Part shown: positions 40,163 through 49,274 of the stretch, in pieces | How the letters are laid out: the number at the start of each line of letters is the position of its first letter | How positions within the stretch are numbered: the stretch's first letter is position 1 | Assembly (NCBI RefSeq): GCF_024498075.1 | Contig: NZ_JANHOF010000002.1 | Location: 416,431-480,430, forward strand | From: Paenibacillus mendelii | GTDB lineage: Bacteria > Bacillota > Bacilli > Paenibacillales > Paenibacillaceae | DNA length: 64,000 nucleotides | Direction: 5' to 3' | Program-made: the position numbers and the translations under genes | The notes under the pieces: model-generated | Seen by the model: only the letters and a program-made list of their open reading frames with translations | The model's database searches: none | Told to the model about the DNA's origin: nothing

Positions 40163-40189
40163 TAACCGACATCGCCCAGATGCCGGTTG
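40163..40189 (-). terminator. Probable terminator of the CDF transporter gene
   Basis: Arms AACCGACAT and ATGCCGGTT (one mismatch) 12 bases past the stop; minus-strand tail TATTTCG is only weakly T-rich. Confidence 0.5.
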
Positions 40190-40201
40190 TAACGAATTGC
40201 T

Positions 40202-41095
40202 CTAATTCACTTCCTCTGCTGATACCAGGGGTTCAACATGCACATGCACGCTCATAATGTTGTGTTTGCGTTCCATTCGTTTCTCGATCTCGTCGCTAAT
40301 GCGGTGACTCTCAACGAGCGACAATTGGGGATCGACCAGAACGACAACGTCCAGTAAAACATTACTGCCGTGTACCCGCGCCTTGATATCTTTGATGGAA
40401 CGCACTCCCTGTGTCCGCTCAATCGTGCCGCGCAGCGAGTTTAGTTCTTTTTCATTAAAGCCATCGGTCAACGCATACGTCGAGCTGTAAAATATCTCCC
40501 ATGCCGTCTTGCAGATGATGCCCCCAACAGCAAGCGCCGCCACGGGATCCAGCCATGGCAATCCCAGCCGCGAGCCGATAATGCCTATGGCGGCACCGAC
40601 GCTGACGAGCGCATCGGATAGATTATCTTTGGCAGCGGCCATGAGCGCTTGATTATTTATGCGTTTGGCCAGATTTCGGTTGTACACATAGACGCCGGTC
40701 ATACATACAGCCGCTCCAAGCGCGACCCATGCAGTGAGGAGGCCAGGCGCCTCACGCTCGCTGGCGAATAACGAATTAACGGCACTTATAAGCACCTGTA
40801 CACCGACAGTGGCCATAATGAAGGATGCAACGAGTGCGGCGATTGTCTCGGCGCGGAAATGGCCGTAGGGATGATCCTCATCCGGAGGCTTCTGTGAAAT
40901 GCGGAGGCCGATGAGCACAGCCGCGGAAGCGATAATATCGGTGAGGTTATTATAACCGTCGGCAACAAGCGCGGCAGAAGCGAATATATAACCTGCGGCA
41001 AGCTTAATCACCGATAGAACAATATAAGCGCCGATACTAAGCCAGGCTCCCTTTTCCCCTTGCTTGATTTCCTGATACTGGTCCAAGTTCGGCAC
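40202..41095 (-). CDS. Cation diffusion facilitator (Zn/Mn/Fe efflux) transporter
   Basis: 297 residues with six membrane helices. The metal-site aspartates are in the ALVADGYNNLTDIIASAAV region and in AKDNLSDALVSVGAAIG, and HPYGHFRAE joins helices 2 and 3. The C-terminal metallochaperone-like domain has VHVHVEPL. It exports divalent metals by proton exchange; the metal is not clear from sequence. NNLTD replaces the usual HxxxD pattern of zinc-specific members, so manganese or iron is more likely. Confidence 0.88.
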   Translation of the reverse strand: MPNLDQYQEIKQGEKGAWLSIGAYIVLSVIKLAAGYIFASAALVADGYNNLTDIIASAAVLIGLRISQKPPDEDHPYGHFRAETIAALVASFIMATVGVQVLISAVNSLFASEREAPGLLTAWVALGAAVCMTGVYVYNRNLAKRINNQALMAAAKDNLSDALVSVGAAIGIIGSRLGLPWLDPVAALAVGGIICKTAWEIFYSSTYALTDGFNEKELNSLRGTIERTQGVRSIKDIKARVHGSNVLLDVVVLVDPQLSLVESHRISDEIEKRMERKHNIMSVHVHVEPLVSAEEVN

Positions 41096-41301
41096 CCCCT
41101 TAACAAAATGTCATCATGTGGTAACTTTGGCTACAGGTTATCATACTTGATGGCAGCCGTGTGGGTCTAGAGAAACAGTGTTGGCGGCGGGGTCACTTTT
41201 GTGACGTGGAGCAACTTGTTTGACCCCCTCCAAAAGCTAAACCCTTGGCAGCATTTAGCATAACCGTTCGGCATGAAAATGAAACCTTCGCTCCATATAA
41301 A

Positions 41302-41348
41302 ATAGACAGTCACTCCGGGCGCGAGAGGCGCTTGAAGCGACTGTCTAT
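41302..41348 (-). terminator. Terminator of the zinc-ribbon gene
   Basis: Arms ATAGACAGTC (41302-41311) and GACTGTCTAT (41339-41348); minus-strand tail TTTATATGG. The rest of the gap 41096-41365 shows no gene. Confidence 0.8.
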
Positions 41349-41365
41349 GGGGTGATAATTAATAA

Positions 41366-41872
41366 TTAGCGTCCTTGCTCATCGTAGCCGTCCTCGTGAC
41401 TGCTGGTGGACGACAGGCCGCTTCCGCAGGTCAGGCAGAATTTCGAATTCAGCTCGTTCTCCGTCAAGCAGTGGCTGCATATGACGCGAATCTCGCCGAT
41501 CGTTGTCTCCGGCTTGGGTTCCTCCCCCAGCTGCGCTCCGCAATCTGGACAGAAGCGGGCATCGAGCGGTACCACTTTGCCGCAGCTGCAGCTTTTTTCG
41601 TACCGGATATTTTTAATCCGCTCCTCGAGCAGATCGATTTCTGTCTGCATCTCATCTAGCTGGCGCAAAAAGCCGGCAACTTCCTCTTCCGATTCATCGC
41701 TGCCTCCGGCTTGATGTGCACGGTATACCGAAGCGCCAATGTTATGAAACAGCTGCTCCATATCTTTTTCCTTGCCTGAAATCTGTGATTTCAGCTTCGT
41801 AATTTCGACAGTCTGCTGTGCTTTTTTGGCAGCATCCGACGCACCTTGTTTCACTTTATCAAAAAAGGACAT
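41366..41872 (-). CDS. Coiled-coil protein with two C-terminal zinc ribbons
   Basis: 168 residues. Residues 1-85 are charged helix or coiled coil (ITKLKSQISGKEKDMEQL). Then two zinc ribbons, CSCG...CPDCG and CSHC...CLTCG, about 95-155. No membrane segment. Function unknown; similar small zinc-ribbon proteins of Bacillota are of unknown role. Confidence 0.75.
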   Translation of the reverse strand: MSFFDKVKQGASDAAKKAQQTVEITKLKSQISGKEKDMEQLFHNIGASVYRAHQAGGSDESEEEVAGFLRQLDEMQTEIDLLEERIKNIRYEKSCSCGKVVPLDARFCPDCGAQLGEEPKPETTIGEIRVICSHCLTENELNSKFCLTCGSGLSSTSSHEDGYDEQGR

Positions 41873-42003
41873 ATTACCGACTCCTCATTCCATTATTTCG
41901 TCAAGACTTCTCTTATTTTAACATGAATGACATAGTCGGTTCACGCGTCCTAAGACGGGTTTTTCATCTATCCTGTGTCCGGACTGTTTCCGTCCGCCGC
42001 CGC

Positions 42004-42045
42004 TGCAAAAAAAAGAAGAGAGCCCATGTGCGGCCTCTCTTCCTT
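42004..42045 (-). terminator. Terminator of the ABC-F gene
   Basis: GAAGAGAG (42015-42022) and CTCTCTTC (42035-42042), with a run of eight T on the minus strand after the stem (A run at 42007-42014). Confidence 0.85.
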
Positions 42046-42062
42046 CAAAGCTTCCGATATCG

Positions 42063-43685
42063 TTACTCAGCCGGGTACATACGCTCGCGAAGCGCTTTGA
42101 TCTCCGCGCTCTCTAAGTACTCGTCGTAGGTCATGATCCGGTCAATAATACCGTTCGGTGTAATTTCCACGATACGGTTCGCGATCGTTTGGACGAACTG
42201 ATGGTCATGTGTTGTGAAGATAAGCGTGCCGTCAAAATCGATAAGCCCGTTGTTAAGGGCTGTAATCGACTCCAAATCCAGATGGTTAGTTGGTTCATCC
42301 ATCAGCAGCACGTTGGAACCGGAGAGCATCATCTTGGAAAGCATGCAGCGCACTTTCTCGCCTCCGGACAGAACGCTCGCCTTCTTGAGCGCTTCATCGC
42401 CGGAGAACAGCATACGCCCCAGGAAGCCGCGAATGAACGACTCGTCTTGATCCTTCGAATATTGACGAAGCCAGTCAACCAAATTCAACTCCACACCATC
42501 GAAGTACGGCGAGTTATCCTTTGGAAAATAAGCCTGCGTCGTCGTAATTCCCCACTGGTACGTACCGCTGTCCGCTTCCACTTCACCGGAGAGCACTTGG
42601 AACAACAGCGTCTTCGGCAGCGTATTCGGTCCGACCAGCGCGATTTTGTCGCCCTTGTTAACCGTCAGCGTCAAGTTATCAAGCAGGGTAGCTCCATCCA
42701 GCGATTTCGTCAGCCCTTCGACCAGCAGCAGCTGTTTGCCTGCCTCGCGTTCCGGCTTGAAATGAATGAACGGATATTTGCGATTCGACGGACGGATGTC
42801 ATCGAGTGAAATTTTGTCCAAGAGCTTCTTACGGGAAGTTGCTTGCTTGGCTTTGGACTTATTCGCGCTAAAGCGTTGAATAAACGCCTGAAGCTCTTTG
42901 ATCTTGTCTTCTTTCTTCTTGTTCTGGTCGCGCATCAGCGTAAGCGCCAATTGGCTCGATTCGTACCAGAAATCGTAGTTACCTACGTACATCTGGATTT
43001 TGCCAAAGTCGATATCCGCGATGTGCGTACATACCTGGTTCAGGAAGTGCCGGTCATGGGATACGACAATAACGGTACCCTCATACCCGGCGAGGAAGTT
43101 CTCCAGCCACTCAATCGACTGCATATCGAGATGGTTGGTAGGCTCATCGAGCAGTAGAATATGAGGACTGCCGAATAGCGCTTGCGCCAGAAGGACGCGT
43201 ACCTTCTCATTACCCGAAAGCTCCGCCATCTTCTTATCGTGCAGCTCAGGAGGTATACCAAGGCCGTTCAACATACCAGCCGCTTCGGATTCGGCTTCCC
43301 AGCCGTTCATATCCGCGAATTCCGCCTCTAGCTCACCTGCGCGCATGCCGTCTTCGTCGGTGAATTCCGCTTTGGTATAGATCGCGTCCTTCTCCTTCAT
43401 GACGTCATACAGCTTCTTGTGGCCCATGATGACGGTCTCAAGCACTTGAAAGTCATCGTACTCATAATGGTTCTGCTTCAATACTGCGAGCCGTTCGCCC
43501 GGCGTAATATGCACTTCGCCGTTCGTTTGTTCGACTTCACCGGACAAAATTTTCAGAAACGTCGACTTGCCTGCTCCGTTTGCGCCAATAAGGCCGTAGC
43601 AGTTGCCCGGCGTAAATTTAATATTCACATCTTCAAATAACGCGCGCTTCCCGTAACGAAGCGTCACGCCGCTAGTACTAATCAT
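42063..43685 (-). CDS. ABC-F ATPase of the YbiT/YkpA group
   Basis: About 540 residues, two ATPase domains and no membrane part. Domain 1 has Walker A LIGANGAGKST, signature LSGNEKV (usually LSGGEKV) and LLLDEPTNHLD. Domain 2 has a degenerate Walker A, GPNTLPKTLL, but intact LSGGEKV and LLMDEPTNHLD. ABC-F proteins act on stalled or empty ribosomes at the E site. Start ATG 43685 gives MISTSGVTLRYGKRALFEDV; the ATG at 43709 is upstream without better support. Confidence 0.88.
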   Translation of the reverse strand: MISTSGVTLRYGKRALFEDVNIKFTPGNCYGLIGANGAGKSTFLKILSGEVEQTNGEVHITPGERLAVLKQNHYEYDDFQVLETVIMGHKKLYDVMKEKDAIYTKAEFTDEDGMRAGELEAEFADMNGWEAESEAAGMLNGLGIPPELHDKKMAELSGNEKVRVLLAQALFGSPHILLLDEPTNHLDMQSIEWLENFLAGYEGTVIVVSHDRHFLNQVCTHIADIDFGKIQMYVGNYDFWYESSQLALTLMRDQNKKKEDKIKELQAFIQRFSANKSKAKQATSRKKLLDKISLDDIRPSNRKYPFIHFKPEREAGKQLLLVEGLTKSLDGATLLDNLTLTVNKGDKIALVGPNTLPKTLLFQVLSGEVEADSGTYQWGITTTQAYFPKDNSPYFDGVELNLVDWLRQYSKDQDESFIRGFLGRMLFSGDEALKKASVLSGGEKVRCMLSKMMLSGSNVLLMDEPTNHLDLESITALNNGLIDFDGTLIFTTHDHQFVQTIANRIVEITPNGIIDRIMTYDEYLESAEIKALRERMYPAE

Positions 43686-43767
43686 CGTGCGTGATCCCGT
43701 CCTTCTCAAAAAATCTTATTTTATCGCATCATTATAGCATACGTGCTATGAAATGTCTGTCTATCCA

Positions 43768-44835
43768 TTAATCCCACTGTAATTTCACTTCATTTCCACT
43801 CCGGGAAGATTCATATATCGCATCCAGAATCCGGTTGTTCGTATAACCGGACCATGCAGTCGTAATAGGTTCCTTGCCTTCACGGATACAGCTTATAAAA
43901 TGCTTACTAAGCAGCATTCGTGCATCTTCGCCTGGTAGAGGAGCTAGCGCTGATTCAATAATAATGTTATTTTCATGCGATACCATTTTTCCAGCGCTGC
44001 CGATTATGGATGCGCCGCCGTCGGTTCCCATCAAATGCAGGAACGGATCCTCCGTAATGCCGGCAGCATGCGCCGCCCAGCTCACCTCAAGCGAAAGCGT
44101 TGCCCCATTATCGAATTTAATGAGCGCGGCGGCCAGATCCTCGACATCATAGTAGCCCTCCCAGTTCGGAGTCCCCCAGTTGCCAATACCTTTTTTGTCG
44201 GGTCCAAATTCAGCATATGTCGAACCATACACGGAGATTGGGCGCGGATTGCCCATCATGTACAGCGTCAGATCCAGCATGTGGACCCCGATATCAATTA
44301 ACGGGCCTCCGCCGGATTCATCCATGCGCGTAAACCAGGAGCCCCAGCCAGGAATCCCCTTCTTGCGGAGCCATCCGGCTTTCGCGTTGTAAATTCGGCC
44401 CAGTCGGCCATTGTCAATCTCCTGCTTTAAAGCTCGGGAAAGCCCTTCAAACCGCATTTGATGTGCCATCATCAACAGCTTGCCGGATTGTTCCTTCGCC
44501 TCCACAATTTCACGGGCACTAATCGAGTTGATGGACATCGGCTTCTCCAGCAGAACATGCTTGCCGCACCGCAGTGCTTCAATAGCAAGGGGAGCATGAA
44601 ATTTGTTCGGTACAGCTACGACGACGGCATCAATGTTCGGATCGTGAAGAAGCGCATCCGGGCTCTCGTGAACCTTCGAAATGCTATGCTCTTCCGCACG
44701 CTGCTGCGCATGCGGGAGAAAGGCATCTGTAATGGCAACAACGTCGACATCCGTCAATTGGCGAAAGGCTCCCATGTGCGCATTGCCGATAGCGCCAGCG
44801 CCGATAATACCAAGTCTGATAGGCTGATCGTTCAT
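43768..44835 (-). CDS. Gfo/Idh/MocA-family oxidoreductase
   Basis: 355 residues: N-terminal NAD(P) Rossmann fold (RLGIIGAGAIGNAHMGAF), the EKPM motif (HVLLEKPMS) with the catalytic lysine, and the C-terminal sheet domain with GGPLIDIGVHMLDL. It acts on a sugar or cyclitol; the substrate is not evident. It is 31 bases before the metallo-beta-lactamase-fold gene stop, so the two probably form one transcript with the hydrolase first. Confidence 0.87.
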   Translation of the reverse strand: MNDQPIRLGIIGAGAIGNAHMGAFRQLTDVDVVAITDAFLPHAQQRAEEHSISKVHESPDALLHDPNIDAVVVAVPNKFHAPLAIEALRCGKHVLLEKPMSINSISAREIVEAKEQSGKLLMMAHQMRFEGLSRALKQEIDNGRLGRIYNAKAGWLRKKGIPGWGSWFTRMDESGGGPLIDIGVHMLDLTLYMMGNPRPISVYGSTYAEFGPDKKGIGNWGTPNWEGYYDVEDLAAALIKFDNGATLSLEVSWAAHAAGITEDPFLHLMGTDGGASIIGSAGKMVSHENNIIIESALAPLPGEDARMLLSKHFISCIREGKEPITTAWSGYTNNRILDAIYESSRSGNEVKLQWD

Positions 44836-44866
44836 AAGATACGTAAACCTCCTCTATAGTGGCAGC

Positions 44867-45919
44867 TTAAGCCTTCCAAGTTTTACCATGTGGTAGAACG
44901 ACCATTCGTTCCTCGTCGATTCCGAGGCGAAGCCGTTCCGCTTCCAGCCGATCGAGAGCCTCGCGCGGGGTATCATCTGCGAGTCGGAACGAGCCGTAGT
45001 GCATCGGGACGAACCGCCTGGCTCCGATGTCGGTAAACGCACGCAGCGCCTCCTCCGGCGTTACATGCTGAGGGCCCATGAACCATTCGGGCTCGTACGC
45101 ACCGATTGGCATCAGGGCGATATCGATATCAAACCGTTCTCCGATCGCTTTAAAGCCATCGAAATATCCGCTGTCTCCTGCAAAATAGACCGTTGGCATC
45201 GACTTAGCGCCGATTTCGTTCTGATCTCGAACACTGTTCGCTCCACTCCGCGGTAATCCATTTGAATTCTTATCTGAATCCTTATCCGACGATTGTCCAT
45301 GTAGACCGTCCGGCACGCCGCACCGCTTTGCAGCGGTTTGGATGACATATCCGCCCCAATGAGAACGATTCATATCCAGCAGCGTGCGTCTCGTCCAATG
45401 CTGCGAAGGGACGAATGTGAATATGACTCCACCGATATTAGCAGACTCCCACCAGGAGAGCTCGACTACGGAAGAGAACCCTTTGCGCCTCATCTTATCA
45501 GCCAATCCGACAGGGACAATCAACGTTTTACTGCCCTTTAAAGCTTCGAGCGATCCCATATGAAGATGATCATAGTGAGAATGGGAGATGAGCACGATGT
45601 CAATCGGCGGCATATCTGCTATTGGAATCCCCGGCATCGTCAACCGTTTTTGGAAGCCCATTTGCTGCGCCCATACGGGATCGGTGACGATATTCAAACC
45701 AGAGTGCTGAATGAGAAATGTAGAGTGACCGATCCATGTAACGGAAGGCACGTTCGAATTGCTATGCAAAAAAGGGATATCCGGTGTCCCCGATGGCACA
45801 CTCCAAGTGAAATCCTTGCTCTTCATCTTACTGGCCCGCTCTTGACGCCATTTCCGCATTTCCTTAAACGATTTCAGTTTGGCGGCTGGATCCAGATTCT
45901 CGTAACGTATCGTTGCCAT
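44867..45919 (-). CDS. Metallo-beta-lactamase-fold hydrolase, NAPE-PLD/UlaG-like
   Basis: 350 residues with the metal motif LISHSHYDHLHMGSLE, GHSTFLIQHSGLNIVTDPVWA before it, and later metal ligands in FAGDSGYFDGF and PMHYGSF. The pattern matches the N-acyl-phosphatidylethanolamine phospholipase D-like group. A polar insert of about 40 residues rich in Ser, Asp and Asn (HGQSSDKDSDKNSNG...) sits between the sheets and looks unstructured. Substrate unknown. Confidence 0.85.
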   Translation of the reverse strand: MATIRYENLDPAAKLKSFKEMRKWRQERASKMKSKDFTWSVPSGTPDIPFLHSNSNVPSVTWIGHSTFLIQHSGLNIVTDPVWAQQMGFQKRLTMPGIPIADMPPIDIVLISHSHYDHLHMGSLEALKGSKTLIVPVGLADKMRRKGFSSVVELSWWESANIGGVIFTFVPSQHWTRRTLLDMNRSHWGGYVIQTAAKRCGVPDGLHGQSSDKDSDKNSNGLPRSGANSVRDQNEIGAKSMPTVYFAGDSGYFDGFKAIGERFDIDIALMPIGAYEPEWFMGPQHVTPEEALRAFTDIGARRFVPMHYGSFRLADDTPREALDRLEAERLRLGIDEERMVVLPHGKTWKA

Positions 45920-45941
45920 TCTTCCTCCTTTATAAAGCTCC

Positions 45942-45960
45942 TACCGTCAATCGGACGGTA
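45942..45960. promoter_or_regulatory. Perfect inverted repeat upstream of the hydrolase gene
   Basis: TACCGTC-AATCG-GACGGTA, 7-bp arms with a 5-base spacer, 23 bases upstream of the hydrolase start and between two divergent genes. It looks like an operator for a dimeric repressor such as TetR type; the regulator is unknown. Confidence 0.45.
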
Positions 45961-46098
45961 ACGATTACACCTACCTTCTACGATACCAACCATGAACGCT
46001 CAACGCAAATGAAGCGGGCGAAATTCGCATCCGACGATCATTTTCGATAAAATGAAATAAGGTAACGGATAAGAACGCTTTTTGGGAGGGAATACACA

Positions 46099-47265
46099 AT
46101 GCGATTAATATATATTGAACCGACACCAAGTCCGAATACGATGAAACTCAATGTTGACGAAAAGCATCCTCATGGACGTCGAGACACGTATACGACGGAT
46201 GACGCGGCGTCAGCACCGGAGCCGCTTCGCGGCTTGCTCGCCATCGAAGGCGTTCGCCGCTTGTTCCGCACGGCTGATTTCATAGCACTAGACCGCAAGC
46301 CCGGCGCAGATTGGGAGCGGATTTTGGCTGAAGCGCGGACACTCCTTCAGGCAGACGAAAGTTCAGGAAGCGGTGCAGATTCCGGACAGGAAGCGGCAAC
46401 CGATAGCTTCGGTGAAGCTCATGCGCTGGTTCAGATGTATCGGGATATCCCGATGCAGGTGCGGGTTCGAATGGGAGACCGCGAGGTTCGGGCTGCAATG
46501 CCCGCAGCTTATGCCGAGGCAGTCACAGCCGCTGCAGGGGCCTCGATGATTCGTGAACGTAAGCTCGAGGAACTCGGCGTACGGTACGGCGAGCCCGAAG
46601 ACATCGCAGCAGAGCTTGTCAAGGAACTCGTAGCGGCTTACCCGCAGGAGCGTCTTGACGAACTCGTTGCAGCTGCAATCGCTCAAGGCGGCAGTGTCTC
46701 AGCAGAAGACGCTCCTTCATTACCTGTGCGGCCGGAGCCGCTTTCCGCTGAGCAGCTTGCGGAGCGGATGGCATCGCCGGACTGGAGCGTCCGTTACGAA
46801 GCCCTCTCGCGCACAGCTCCACAGCTAGCGATGCTGCCGCAGCTTGCACAGGCACTCTCCGACGACAATACCTCCATCCGCAGGCTGGCTGTCGTCTATT
46901 TAGGAGATCTGCGCGTACCTGAAGCACTGCCGCACTTGTTCACGGCGCTGCGCGACAATTCCGCCTCCGTTCGGCGCACCGCGGGAGACACACTTTCCGA
47001 TTTAGGCGATCCCGCCGCAATCGGGCCTATGACAGAATCGCTTCGTGACCCGAATAAGCTGGTTCGTTGGCGAGCCGCACGATTCCTATACGAGATCGGT
47101 GACGAATCAGCTCTGGAATCGCTGCGCGCAGCAGCTGACGATCCAGAATTCGAGGTCCGCCTTCAAGCGCGCATGGCAATGGAGCGCATCGAGCGGGGCG
47201 AAGAAGCTGCCGGCTCGGTATGGCAGCAGATGACGGCCCGTACACGCAGCCAAGATCAAACCTAA
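46099..47265 (+). CDS. CvfC-like protein: NifU N-terminal domain plus HEAT repeats
   Basis: 388 residues. Residues 1-90 form a Nfu/NifU N-terminal domain (IYIEPTPSPNTMKLNV...GVRRLFRTADFIALDRKPGADWE). The C-terminal half has four or five HEAT-like repeats (LPQLAQALSDDNTSIRRLAVVYLGDL, LPHLFTALRDNSASVRRTAGDTLSDL, and following). This layout matches conserved virulence factor C of Staphylococcus and its Bacillus homologues. Role unknown; possibly protein-protein scaffold linked to Fe-S metabolism. Confidence 0.85.
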   Translation: MRLIYIEPTPSPNTMKLNVDEKHPHGRRDTYTTDDAASAPEPLRGLLAIEGVRRLFRTADFIALDRKPGADWERILAEARTLLQADESSGSGADSGQEAATDSFGEAHALVQMYRDIPMQVRVRMGDREVRAAMPAAYAEAVTAAAGASMIRERKLEELGVRYGEPEDIAAELVKELVAAYPQERLDELVAAAIAQGGSVSAEDAPSLPVRPEPLSAEQLAERMASPDWSVRYEALSRTAPQLAMLPQLAQALSDDNTSIRRLAVVYLGDLRVPEALPHLFTALRDNSASVRRTAGDTLSDLGDPAAIGPMTESLRDPNKLVRWRAARFLYEIGDESALESLRAAADDPEFEVRLQARMAMERIERGEEAAGSVWQQMTARTRSQDQT

Positions 47266-47283
47266 ACGCTAGGCATAATTATC

Positions 47284-47332
47284 AACGTCCCTCGCTCCTC
47301 TTGATTGAAGGTGCGAGGGACGTTTTATTTTT
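47284..47332 (+). terminator. Terminator of the CvfC-like gene
   Basis: 12-bp arms AACGTCCCTCGC (47284-47295) and GCGAGGGACGTT (47313-47324), followed by TTATTTTT. Confidence 0.9.
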
Positions 47333-47587
47333 CATTTCGGACACGCTGTCATCAAGGTTATTCGAACCTTATCTCCACTATCCCCACACGTCAGTATAAG
47401 AATAATAAGGCCCCAAAGCCCCCTTTTTAATGACTTATATCTTCTTCTATTCCTTTGGTCCACTATCCCCACTACTCAGTCGGCCCCTTTTCATAACCTT
47501 CTGGAGCTGGCTGCAATGCATTAAGGCCTCATAGATGGCGCCGCCTTAGCTCTTGGCGTAGAATTACACAAATAAAGAACGAAGTGC

Positions 47588-47635
47588 TTGTAATGGGAAC
47601 GTTTGTTTGGTATGATTTAAACAGAACAAGTGTTC
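47588..47635 (+). promoter_or_regulatory. Promoter with LexA/DinR-type boxes before the transposase-like gene
   Basis: -35 TTGTAA (47588-47593), 17-base spacer, -10 TATGAT (47611-47616). GAAC-AAGT-GTTC (47624-47635) fits the Gram-positive SOS box GAACRNRYGTTC perfectly and lies just after the -10. GAACGTTTGTTT (47597-47608) in the spacer is a weaker second copy. The other bases between 47333 and 47587 hold no gene; CCACTATCCCCAC occurs twice there (near 47376 and 47460). Confidence 0.65.
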
Positions 47636-47695
47636 CTATTTATGAATAAACTGTTTTTTATCTTATGTTTATGTCGTTTTCACGGAGGGAATTGA

Positions 47696-48607
47696 ATGAG
47701 TGAAACCATGAGCTTTGAGGAATTCCGTCTAACTTATCATTGCGAGGAAGCTTGTCTCGAGACTTTGTGTGCAATAAAGTGGCCTGACGGCTATTGTTGC
47801 CCCCGCTGCGCGCACCAATCCGCCTACATCATCAGAACCCGAAGGCTTCCGCTCTTCGAATGCCGTGCATGCCATCATCAAGCATCTCTTATTTCGTCCA
47901 CTGTTATGGAAGGCAGTAAGACCCCTTTGCATAAATGGTTTCAAGCGATTTATTTAGTTGCCAGCCCATCAATAAACATTAACGCTACGTATTTAGCCGA
48001 ACTCATTCAAGTTACCTACAAAACCGCCTGGTTAATCCTTCACAAGCTTCGCAACGCCATAAGCCAAGCCGATTCGCTAGAGATTCTTAAGGGATCTGTA
48101 AGAGTCAACGCCGCTCTCTATGGAAAACCATACAATCCTTATCACCTCTCCCATCCCCAGGAGCATCCGCTTCTGAGCGGTGCTTCTATCGACGCGCAAG
48201 GTAATATTGCTTATGTTAAAATTAAACAAGTTCCTAAGTCACATATTTCACAAACTACCATTCTTCGATCTGGAATTGATGATTTTGTACAAACCAATGT
48301 GGATCCTAAGACAGAAGACGTTACCATTGTTAAGCTGCGTTACCCGAAATTTAGCTTTAAACCCCTTTATGATTTATGTAAGAATGCAAACTTGCGCATA
48401 AATGAAACCTTTCATGGAATCGGCGGCAAGCATTTACAGGCTTATTTAGATGAATATTGTTTTCTCATCAATTTTTCTAATAAGGATCGATCAACGCTGG
48501 ATCAACTCATGCGTATTTGCACGATTCTGCCCCCGATCACCTACAAAAGTTTGATTCATCGCGGCTTCACAGAGCCACGCAGAACTACCACACTTTCTGC
48601 TGCGTGA
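47696..48607 (+). CDS. IS1595-type transposase-derived protein with altered catalytic site
   Basis: 303 residues; ATG 47696 is 7 bases from GGAGG. The N-terminal zinc ribbon (CCPRCAHQ ... CRACHHQ) and the helical part (PLHKWFQAIYLVASPSININATYLAELIQVTYKTAW) match ISXO2/IS1595 transposases. The end FHGIGGKHLQAYLDEYCFLIN also matches. The expected V-D-E-T-Y-x-G-G with the first catalytic acid reads VNAALYGK, so it is probably inactive as a transposase. No terminal inverted repeats or target duplication are seen. The intact frame with its own promoter and ribosome site suggests a kept gene. Confidence 0.75.
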   Translation: MSETMSFEEFRLTYHCEEACLETLCAIKWPDGYCCPRCAHQSAYIIRTRRLPLFECRACHHQASLISSTVMEGSKTPLHKWFQAIYLVASPSININATYLAELIQVTYKTAWLILHKLRNAISQADSLEILKGSVRVNAALYGKPYNPYHLSHPQEHPLLSGASIDAQGNIAYVKIKQVPKSHISQTTILRSGIDDFVQTNVDPKTEDVTIVKLRYPKFSFKPLYDLCKNANLRINETFHGIGGKHLQAYLDEYCFLINFSNKDRSTLDQLMRICTILPPITYKSLIHRGFTEPRRTTTLSAA

Positions 48608-48741
48608 ACATATCCTATCAATCGGATCGTTTCAAACTTCAAGTCCGCTCAGCAAAATGAACAATGACTAACCGGTTGAAGTTTCAATCACCTAATAGCT
48701 GCATACGTACATAGCTTAATCCCTACAGCTAACGTACTCGT

Positions 48742-48908
48742 TTCAGCTGTTTGGTTTCCGGCTATTTGTGATACCAAAATTCAGTGGTTTCTCAGGCTTT
48801 TTGTGATACCTAAAATTCAGTAGTTCCTCAGGCATTTGATGATACCTACAATTCGGTGGTTCCTCAGGCTTTTTGTTATGGCTGCGGTCTGTTGGTTGTC
48901 AGGTTTAT
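48742..48908. repeat. Imperfect tandem repeat, unit about 35 bases
   Basis: Three good copies of TGTGATACC-N2-AAATTCAG-N-GGTTCCTCAGGCTTTT start at 48767, 48802 and 48838; decayed copies lie at 48874-48908 and just before 48767. It follows the transposase-like gene. Unit spacing is constant without unique spacers, so it is not a CRISPR. No reading frame is convincing in 48608-49040. Confidence 0.75.
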
Positions 48909-49131
48909 TTGAAATGCTTACATCCCTCATTTCGTTTTGTCATGCTTCTTGAAAGACTGACCCTTACTTTTCTATAATTTCTCATCATTTTGTCAAAAGC
49001 ATCTTAGTTCACAACATGAAGCCATTCTTTTAAAACTGAGTCTTAGGGATAGTGGCCATAAGGAGTGCAATCGGATAAAGAAGCGAGATAAAGAAGTGAA
49101 AGTAATAGTAATGAATTTGAGTGAGGAGCGT

Positions 49132-49185
49132 TAGGAGTGCTAGGAGTGTTAGGAGTGCTAGGAGTGTTAGGAGTGCTAGGAGTTG
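49132..49185. repeat. 9-base tandem repeat TAGGAGTG(C/T), six copies
   Basis: Copies start at 49132 and then every 9 bases to 49177; C and T alternate at position 9. On the minus strand the tract lies in an open frame (49043-49285) where it encodes a Thr-Pro-Ser/Asn repeat. That frame has only a weak GTG start with AAAGGA 10 bases before, so I do not call a gene. Confidence 0.7.
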
Positions 49186-49274
49186 TTCCCTGAGCTAAGG
49201 GGATAGCGGTCATAAGGAACTGGACCACCCAAGATTCATCCTTTCTGAAGTAAATTAATTCAGATTTAATAACA

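Noticed and set aside
47500-48700. Complete insertion sequence around the transposase-like gene
   Set aside because: No terminal inverted repeats or target-site duplication could be found by eye on either side.
48767-48850. TGATACC in the 35-base repeats as further Xre operators
   Set aside because: Only one half-site is present each time; the GTATC partner at 5-base spacing is missing.
48742-48908. Possible CRISPR array
   Set aside because: The repeats are contiguous with no unique spacers and they decay along the tract; no cas gene is in the window.
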